DNA of 11,091 nucleotides from an uncultured Bacillaceae bacterium (GTDB lineage Bacteria > Bacillota > Bacilli > Bacillales > Alkalibacillaceae), in contig CALGNY010000207.1 in assembly GCA_937958375.1 (NCBI GenBank), positions 1 to 11,091 on the forward strand, in the 5' to 3' direction. Positions 6,013-11,091 of this stretch are shown piece after piece. The position numbers and the translations under genes were made by a program. Under the pieces are notes generated by a model. The model saw nothing but the letters and a program-made list of their open reading frames with translations. It was not told the origin of the DNA and did no database searches. Each line of letters opens with the position of its first letter. Position 1 is the first letter of the stretch.

Positions 6013-7098
6013 TCAGACGGTTTCCTTTTTCCGCCGAGCCTTATCTTTCTTGATTTGCTTGCTTCGCAGTTGACCGCAGGCTGCATCAATATCTGTTCCT
6101 TGTTCTACACGGACGCCACATTGGATTCCATTTTCGAGTAAAATCTCATAGAACTTGAGGATATTCTTTTCGCGACTGCGTTCGTATTGGTTATGCTCTT
6201 CAACAGGATTGTAAGGAATCAGGTTGACGTAGGACAAATGCTTTTTATCCTGCAGTAGATCAACCAGCTGCCTTGCTTCTTCCGGATGATCATTGACATC
6301 ATCCAATAAGATATATTCAAACGTAATGCGTCGGTTCGTCTTCTCCAAATAATAATCGATGGCTGGCATCAACTTTTCTAATGGATAAGCCCGATTGATT
6401 TTCATGATCCGTGTGCGCAACTCATTATTCGGCGCATGAATGGAAAGAGCTAGGTTGACTTGGGATTGCTCATCCGCAAATCGATAAATCTTATCCGCCA
6501 GCCCACTCGTTGACACGGTAATATGACGTGCCCCGATTGACAGCCCTTTTTGGTCGTTGACAACGTTGATGAATTTCATCGTATTCTCATAGTTGTCGAA
6601 CGGTTCCCCGATTCCCATCACGACAATATGGCTAACCCGTTCATCCTTTTGTTGGCGATCGAGGTGATGTTGCACGTTCATGATCTGTTCGACGATTTCA
6701 CCGCTTGTCAGGTCACGGTTTTTACGCAACAGTCCACTTGCACAGAAGGAACAACCGATGTTACAGCCAACTTGTGTTGTCACACATACGGATAAACCGT
6801 AATTAAATCGCATCAGAACGGTTTCGATATGGTTCCCATCCGGTAATTCGAATAGAAATTTGATGGTGCCGTCTTTGGATTCTTGCTTAATCGCTTCCTT
6901 CAGCGCTTGAATTTCAAAGTTGTCCTTCAATAATTCAATGCACTCTTGATTGACGTTTTTCATGTCATCAAAGCGTTTGATCCGTTTTTTATAGAGCCAA
7001 TTCCATACTTGGTCAGCACGAAACCGTTTTTCTCCCTTTTCAACGAGCCATTGTTGCAAATCTTCATATGTCAAACCATAAATGGATGGTTTTTGCAT
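6013..7098 (-). CDS. rlmN: 23S rRNA (adenine2503-C2)-methyltransferase RlmN
   Basis: A 361-residue radical-SAM methyltransferase that modifies C2 of A2503 in 23S rRNA and, in studied homologues, also tRNA A37. The 4Fe-4S cysteines are C112, C116 and C119 (GCNIGCSFCA). The methyl-carrying cysteine equivalent to E. coli C355 is C341 in DIDAACGQL. The C118 equivalent is C105 in SVCVTTQ, and GEPFDN at 164-169 is the SAM-binding segment. After the cluster it reads CASGLLRKNRDL, unlike the CASTLGGLKRNL of the B. subtilis YloN lineage, so this may be the second RlmN lineage known in Bacillales. It is clearly closer to RlmN than to Cfr. AGAGGG lies 6 bases before the ATG, and its own promoter is at 7137-7165. 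Confidence 0.92.
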   Translation of the reverse strand: MQKPSIYGLTYEDLQQWLVEKGEKRFRADQVWNWLYKKRIKRFDDMKNVNQECIELLKDNFEIQALKEAIKQESKDGTIKFLFELPDGNHIETVLMRFNYGLSVCVTTQVGCNIGCSFCASGLLRKNRDLTSGEIVEQIMNVQHHLDRQQKDERVSHIVVMGIGEPFDNYENTMKFINVVNDQKGLSIGARHITVSTSGLADKIYRFADEQSQVNLALSIHAPNNELRTRIMKINRAYPLEKLMPAIDYYLEKTNRRITFEYILLDDVNDHPEEARQLVDLLQDKKHLSYVNLIPYNPVEEHNQYERSREKNILKFYEILLENGIQCGVRVEQGTDIDAACGQLRSKQIKKDKARRKKETV

Positions 7099-7136
7099 GT
7101 TTACCCTCTTTTCAATGATTGCGTATTTCTCTGTTC

Positions 7137-7165
7137 ATACTAAATAAAATTCCAACTCGTTTCAA
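7137..7165 (-). promoter_or_regulatory. putative sigma-A promoter of rlmN
   Basis: On the minus strand TTGAAA (7160-7165), a 17-base spacer and TAGTAT (7137-7142). The predicted start is near 7130, about 30 bases before the start codon. Confidence 0.5.
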
Positions 7166-7180
7166 CTCATTCAGCCATAA

Positions 7181-7215
7181 AAAATTCCTGGCCATCCAAT
7201 CAAACGACCAGGAAT
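7181..7215 (-). terminator. terminator of the TraB/PrgY-family gene
   Basis: ATTCCTGG (7184-7191) and CCAGGAAT (7208-7215) form an 8-base perfect stem with a 16-base loop, followed on the minus strand by a T-run. It lies 8 bases after the stop codon of the gene at 7224. Confidence 0.75.
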
Positions 7216-7223
7216 CCGTTTCA

Positions 7224-8393
7224 TTAAACTAAGTTTTCTATAAAGACACGGATGACATCCGCTCCACCGATGAATGTCCCGATTGAGCTACCGATATTGG
7301 CAAGCACGACGATCAGCAAGATCCGGGTCACCTTATTCTCCCAGAACCCTTTCACCGATAAAACATCATTCGGCAAGCTTTCAAAATCCGAGACGTGTGG
7401 CTTTCGGATGATCGCTTGAACAATCCCGGCAAACCAACCCGCTGCAAGCAAGGGATTCAGTGAACTGAACGGTGCGGCCACAAAGGCAGTTAAAATCGTC
7501 AATGGGTGACCTAAAGCGATGGCTGTCCCTAGCGCGGAAAGCCCCCCATTCCATAAAATCCAGCTGATGGTTTGTTGCCAACCGGCCGCTGGGTTCATAT
7601 AGAACGTATAAGCAATCACCGATAAAATGATGATTGGAATCGACCAACCAATGATTTTTGGGGCCTTTGATTTTTTCGGTACGGCCGAGAGTTTTTTCAA
7701 ATCATTCTCTTGATAAATTTCTTTTGTTATTCCAGGCACATGAGCCGCACCTAAGACGGCGACAACTTTATCACCTGGCGCCTCTTTGATTTTTTGGGCC
7801 AAATACTGATCCCGTTCATCAATTAATGGTTTTTTTAATCGAGGAAATTCTTTTGTGAATTCCTCAAGAACCGAATTCAACATATCTTGAGATTTCATTT
7901 TTTCCAATTCTTCTTCTGAAATTTCTTCTTTGTTGAAAATGCTATAGAAGATACTCATCATCAATTTGGCACGACCAGACAAGCCGATATTTCGCCAAAT
8001 CCGTGAAAAAGTCGTTTGGATGTTTCGGTCAGCCAAGACGAGCTCCGCACCAGTTTCTTTTGCTGATTCGATTCCTTGAATCATTTCTTGACCAGGCTTG
8101 ATGTCCAGCTGCTTCGCCACCCGGTTTTGAAAAGAAGAGATCATCATATTCATCAAAAGAAGTGTCGCTTTCTTCTCTTTGATAATTTTGAAGATGTCCA
8201 TGTTCTGCCATTTATTTTTATCACGAATGGATTCATACCGTTGTTCATCAAGTTCGACACAGACCGAGTCTGGTTGTTCTCTGTCAATGACTTCCTTGAC
8301 TTGAGCTGCACTCAGTTTCGATACATGGGCAGTACCGATCAAAATGATTTCTTTCCCATTCAGATCGAGCCGTGTAATATTTTCTTCCGACAT
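7224..8393 (-). CDS. TraB/PrgY-family membrane protein
   Basis: A 389-residue protein with an N-terminal TraB domain (about 5-235) and a hydrophobic C-terminal third. The defining GX2H motifs are GTAHVS at 20-25 and GAAHVPG at 215-221; conserved VELDEQRY (46-53), LADRNI (120-125) and ERDQYLA (193-199) fit the family. Membrane segments are predicted near 247-266, 274-294, 297-330 and 355-377, with no signal peptide, so the TraB domain is probably cytoplasmic. The superfamily includes enterococcal PrgY, which lowers pheromone activity, and the metazoan Tiki metalloproteases; the role in bacilli is unknown. AAAGGAAG lies 7 bases before the ATG. A weak promoter (TTGTGG, 18 bases, TATAAA, minus strand, 8410-8439) may drive it apart from pgi upstream. 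Confidence 0.88.
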   Translation of the reverse strand: MSEENITRLDLNGKEIILIGTAHVSKLSAAQVKEVIDREQPDSVCVELDEQRYESIRDKNKWQNMDIFKIIKEKKATLLLMNMMISSFQNRVAKQLDIKPGQEMIQGIESAKETGAELVLADRNIQTTFSRIWRNIGLSGRAKLMMSIFYSIFNKEEISEEELEKMKSQDMLNSVLEEFTKEFPRLKKPLIDERDQYLAQKIKEAPGDKVVAVLGAAHVPGITKEIYQENDLKKLSAVPKKSKAPKIIGWSIPIIILSVIAYTFYMNPAAGWQQTISWILWNGGLSALGTAIALGHPLTILTAFVAAPFSSLNPLLAAGWFAGIVQAIIRKPHVSDFESLPNDVLSVKGFWENKVTRILLIVVLANIGSSIGTFIGGADVIRVFIENLV

Positions 8394-8437
8394 AAAAGAC
8401 TTCCTTTAATTTATAGTTAACCTCTTTATTTTACCAC

Positions 8438-8474
8438 AAAAGAGCCTGCTTCCCAGAGAGAAGGAGACTCTTTT
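8438..8474 (-). terminator. terminator downstream of pgi
   Basis: The 15-base arms 8438-8452 and 8460-8474 pair with two mismatches around a 7-base loop. On the minus strand the hairpin ends in CTCTTTT. It starts 9 bases after the pgi stop codon; read-through into the TraB gene remains possible. Confidence 0.7.
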
Positions 8475-8483
8475 TTCGAAAAT

Positions 8484-9758
8484 TTAATAACCTGGTTTTC
8501 CGAGCAGTTCAAAGATTTTTGTTTTATAATCTTCGACTCCTGGCTGGTTAAACGGATTGACACCGAGCAAATAGCCACTGTAAGCACAAGCGAGCATGTA
8601 AAAATAGAGCAAATGGCCAATGTGACGTTCGTCGACTTGTTTGACGTGGATTCCGATTTGCGGAACGCCACCTGCCAAATGTGCTTGCGAAACCCCTTCA
8701 TACGCTTTTTGATTAAAGGCATGCAAGGATTTGCCGGCCAAATAGTTCAGTTGGTCTGCATCATTTTCTTTTTCAAAAACGGTCAGGTCTTCGTCGGCTT
8801 GTTCGACGACTACAAACGATTCGAAGAGATTGCGTTTCCCATCTTGGATATATTGCCCCAACGAATGTAGGTCAGTCGTATAGGAAACAGACACTGGGAA
8901 GATGCCTTTACCATTTTTCCCTTCGCTTTCTCCGAATAATTGCTTCCACCATTCTTGGAAATAGGAAAGCTTTGGTTCAAACGTGGCCAGCACTTCGTTT
9001 GTATAGCCCTGTGAATAAAGTGCATGTCGGATCGCCGCATACCGCATCGCTGGGTTGTTTTGCGGATCATCCGAGCGGTAAGCCAATTCAGCTTCTTTTG
9101 CTCCTGCAATGAGTTCTTCAATCGAAAAACCTGCACTGGCAATCGGCAATAACCCAACCGCTGTCAATACTGAATAACGACCGCCTATATCATCGGGTAC
9201 GACAAAACGTTCGTATCCTTTTTCTTTGGCGACCTCTAGCAGTGCGCCTTTGTTTTCATCAGTCGTGACGTAGATTCGTGAAGCCGCTTCGTCTCCATAG
9301 CGTTTTTCCATGTAATCCTGCATGAATCGAAATGCAAGCGCAGGCTCGGTGGTCGTTCCTGATTTGGAAATGACATTCACCGCGACATCCTTATCATCCA
9401 AATATTCCATCAGTTCCTTCAGATAGCTGCCACTGACATGATGTCCAGCAAATAAGACTTCACAATCTTTATCCGTTGAAAAATGAGACGCCAGCGCTTC
9501 AATGACCGCCTTCGCTCCCAAATAAGAGCCACCGATCCCGATGACAACAAGGACATCCGCCTGGCTACGAATGCGTTTGGCTGTTTGGTTGATCCGATTA
9601 AGGAAGTCATCGCTCGTCTTGCTCGGCCAATCCAACCAGCCGAGGAATTCTGATCCTTCCCCCTCTTTTGCATATAAATTTGTGTGTATTGTTTTTAATG
9701 CTTCTTTCCGATCTTTGATAATTGTTTGTTCGTCTCCCGAGTAAGTCAGTTGAATCAT
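8484..9758 (-). CDS. pgi: glucose-6-phosphate isomerase
   Basis: Interconverts glucose 6-phosphate and fructose 6-phosphate in glycolysis and gluconeogenesis; cytoplasmic. Counting from the upstream ATG at 9761, the phosphate-binding loop SKSGTTTEP is at 132-140 and PGI signature DDIGGRYSVLTAVG at 190-203. The catalytic Glu is E278 in ESEGK, His299 is in TTDLHS, and K413 lies in the second signature GVNPFNQPGVEDYK. The protein ends right after LLGKPGY. It is about 424 residues, against roughly 450 in B. subtilis, whose extra C-terminal helix residues are missing here. Both ends lie outside the core, so activity is expected. Paired ATGs stand at 9761 and 9758; the latter is preferred because GGAGG is 6 bases away. 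It lies 12 bases behind the lipoprotein gene, so they form an operon. Confidence 0.95.
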   Translation of the reverse strand: MIQLTYSGDEQTIIKDRKEALKTIHTNLYAKEGEGSEFLGWLDWPSKTSDDFLNRINQTAKRIRSQADVLVVIGIGGSYLGAKAVIEALASHFSTDKDCEVLFAGHHVSGSYLKELMEYLDDKDVAVNVISKSGTTTEPALAFRFMQDYMEKRYGDEAASRIYVTTDENKGALLEVAKEKGYERFVVPDDIGGRYSVLTAVGLLPIASAGFSIEELIAGAKEAELAYRSDDPQNNPAMRYAAIRHALYSQGYTNEVLATFEPKLSYFQEWWKQLFGESEGKNGKGIFPVSVSYTTDLHSLGQYIQDGKRNLFESFVVVEQADEDLTVFEKENDADQLNYLAGKSLHAFNQKAYEGVSQAHLAGGVPQIGIHVKQVDERHIGHLLYFYMLACAYSGYLLGVNPFNQPGVEDYKTKIFELLGKPGY

Positions 9759-9764
9759 CATTTA

Positions 9765-9769
9765 CCTCC
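9765..9769 (-). promoter_or_regulatory. pgi ribosome binding site, choosing between two ATGs
   Basis: GGAGG on the minus strand is 3 bases from the ATG at 9761 and 6 bases from the ATG at 9758, so the second fits better. The site lies in the 12-base gap right behind the lipoprotein stop codon, which implies translational coupling. Confidence 0.6.
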
Positions 9770-9770
9770 A

Positions 9771-10997
9771 TTAATGAATGTGCTCGACCTCATAACCCTC
9801 TTCTTCCAAAATCGAACCGATATGAGGCTCCAAAATCAAATGTAGACTACCGACGATCACAAAATACGTCCGATCGTCACCCGATTCCAAAAACTCCGTG
9901 ATTTTCTCAGCCATCGCATAGTTTCTGTTGTCGTTGAGGGCTTCCATATACGCCTCTTCTTCAACACTCATCGCTGCATCGGTCTCAAATAACGAATTCA
10001 ATAGGTCATCGACGCTTCCTGTTTTATAGATATCAAGTAACTGGTCTAAGTCTTCTTGGTAAACTTCCGGCTCAATCAATGACTCTTCCAGCATTTGAAC
10101 TTGAAATTCCATCGATAGATCAGCGAAAATACTCAATTGGTCTTCAGCTGTTTCGAGTGCGATAATTTCTTTATCATCGCTTGCAGCCTTATTTAAAAAG
10201 TACTGATCAATCCCAAGCGTGTACTCTCCCCCTTGGGTCAGAAACTGTGAGACCATGTTGGCGACTAACCACGGTTGATAGGTATCAATCATCGCCATAT
10301 CCAAACCAAATTCGCCGAAAAAGTCTTCCAGCTCTTGATACGTTTCTTCAGATACGTGATCTTGTAATGTCGTTCCATCTTGGAAAGTACCAAGCTCCGA
10401 CTGCAATCGATTCATTTCCGAAAAATCCAGATTGTTCAAATCAATTTCGGGCACAACGACATCGGATTCCGCGTACGCTTGTTCAATCTTTTCGTGAAGT
10501 GGGTAAAATTCCTCCACGCCTAAGTGGACTGTCCCCTGTAAATACACCGTCGTCCCTTCATTTTCAACTTTCCACAAGTATCCACCCGGTCCATCTGGGC
10601 GGCCGACTTGCTCTTGTTCAAAGGTAACCGTTACGCCTGCTTCCTCTAATGTTGCAACAGCGTCTTCTTCAACCGGATTCCCAGTCAGTGTTGCCTCTTC
10701 CAGATTCGGAAGGGATTCAAGTGGTTCGACCGATTCGACCTCGTTATTTTCCAGATCGATTTCTATTAACGACTCAATGACCTCAATGCCATCCAATTCT
10801 TCAATTTGATTATCCGAAAGATTCAAGGATTCAATGTCATCGAAGTCGGAGGCATACAATTCTCCATCTTCCTTACCGATCTCATCACGGAGCGCTTCTT
10901 CCAAATTTTCATCCGGAAAATCCACAACCGTTTCCGATTGACACGCACCAAGCAATAGGACGACGAGGATGAGTGCAATCGATTGTAATTTTTTCAA
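9771..10997 (-). CDS. lipoprotein with leucine-rich repeats and TraB/GumN domain
   Basis: A 408-residue exported lipoprotein. A lysine-led hydrophobic signal ends in the lipobox LGAC, with C19 the lipidated residue, so it should be anchored outside the cell membrane. Residues about 25-128 form a capped leucine-rich repeat module with about three repeats (for example LNLSDNQIEELDGI). Residues about 139-405 are a TraB/GumN domain: GTVHLG at 155-160, a conserved ALET at 280-283, NRNYAMAEKI at 357-366 and the second histidine motif VGSLHL at 382-387. The superfamily includes the Tiki metalloproteases; activity here is unproven. The protein is strongly acidic. Translation starts at TTG 10997, with AAGGTGA about 6 bases upstream and no better ATG. 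pgi follows 12 bases downstream. No convincing promoter is seen in the remaining upstream bases. Confidence 0.88.
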   Translation of the reverse strand: MKKLQSIALILVVLLLGACQSETVVDFPDENLEEALRDEIGKEDGELYASDFDDIESLNLSDNQIEELDGIEVIESLIEIDLENNEVESVEPLESLPNLEEATLTGNPVEEDAVATLEEAGVTVTFEQEQVGRPDGPGGYLWKVENEGTTVYLQGTVHLGVEEFYPLHEKIEQAYAESDVVVPEIDLNNLDFSEMNRLQSELGTFQDGTTLQDHVSEETYQELEDFFGEFGLDMAMIDTYQPWLVANMVSQFLTQGGEYTLGIDQYFLNKAASDDKEIIALETAEDQLSIFADLSMEFQVQMLEESLIEPEVYQEDLDQLLDIYKTGSVDDLLNSLFETDAAMSVEEEAYMEALNDNRNYAMAEKITEFLESGDDRTYFVIVGSLHLILEPHIGSILEEEGYEVEHIH

Positions 10998-11091
10998 GTT
11001 AGATCACCTTCAGCTTTTCATCAAAAGTTTGTTTTTCAAATGGATTTGAGTCTGGCTAGATATATCCGCGTTATTTCATCAAACTTCAGCA

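Noticed and set aside
10181..10627. A 148-codon plus-strand frame opposite the lipoprotein gene
   Set aside because: It lies wholly antisense to a gene with signal peptide, LRR and TraB motifs, and shows no recognisable protein features.

Overview
The window looks like chromosomal DNA from a spore-forming member of the Bacillaceae, possibly a moderately halophilic or marine genus. The evidence is an SspH-type small acid-soluble spore protein, strong GGAGG ribosome binding sites, sigma-A-like promoters and Bacillus-type versions of NadE, RlmN, Pgi and a FrnE/YwbO-like DsbA protein. The very acidic exported lipoprotein fits a salt-adapted organism but does not prove it. I see no phage, transposon, CRISPR, rRNA or tRNA genes.

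Left part (1-2272): a FrnE/DsbA-family oxidoreductase on the minus strand diverges from a plus-strand pair made of nadE (ammonia-dependent NAD synthetase) and an isochorismatase-fold cysteine hydrolase, closed by a terminator. Next (2273-4800) comes a two-gene ABC-2 exporter of the NatAB/YhaQP type. Its strong sigma-A promoter carries two similar dyad sites, one over the spacer and -10 box and one just downstream of the expected start, so it is probably controlled by a repressor encoded elsewhere.

Middle (4801-6012): about 450 bases without a confident gene contain a decayed tandem array of 51-bp units, one of which folds into a good hairpin. A predicted 59-residue single-pass membrane protein follows on the minus strand, with its own promoter and terminator. 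Then comes sspH on the plus strand with a sigma-G-like promoter. A bidirectional terminator separates sspH from rlmN.

Right part (6013-11091), all on the minus strand: in transcription order, an exported lipoprotein (leucine-rich repeats plus a TraB/GumN domain) directly followed by pgi, then a membrane-anchored TraB/PrgY-family protein, then rlmN. Two distantly related TraB/Tiki-superfamily proteins therefore flank pgi, one predicted outside the membrane and one with its domain probably in the cytoplasm.

Most of the window is ordinary housekeeping sequence. The points most worth a second look are the 51-bp hairpin array with its in-frame 17-residue repeats, the double operator of the exporter, the LRR-TraB lipoprotein/pgi/TraB cluster, and the orphan 59-residue membrane protein.
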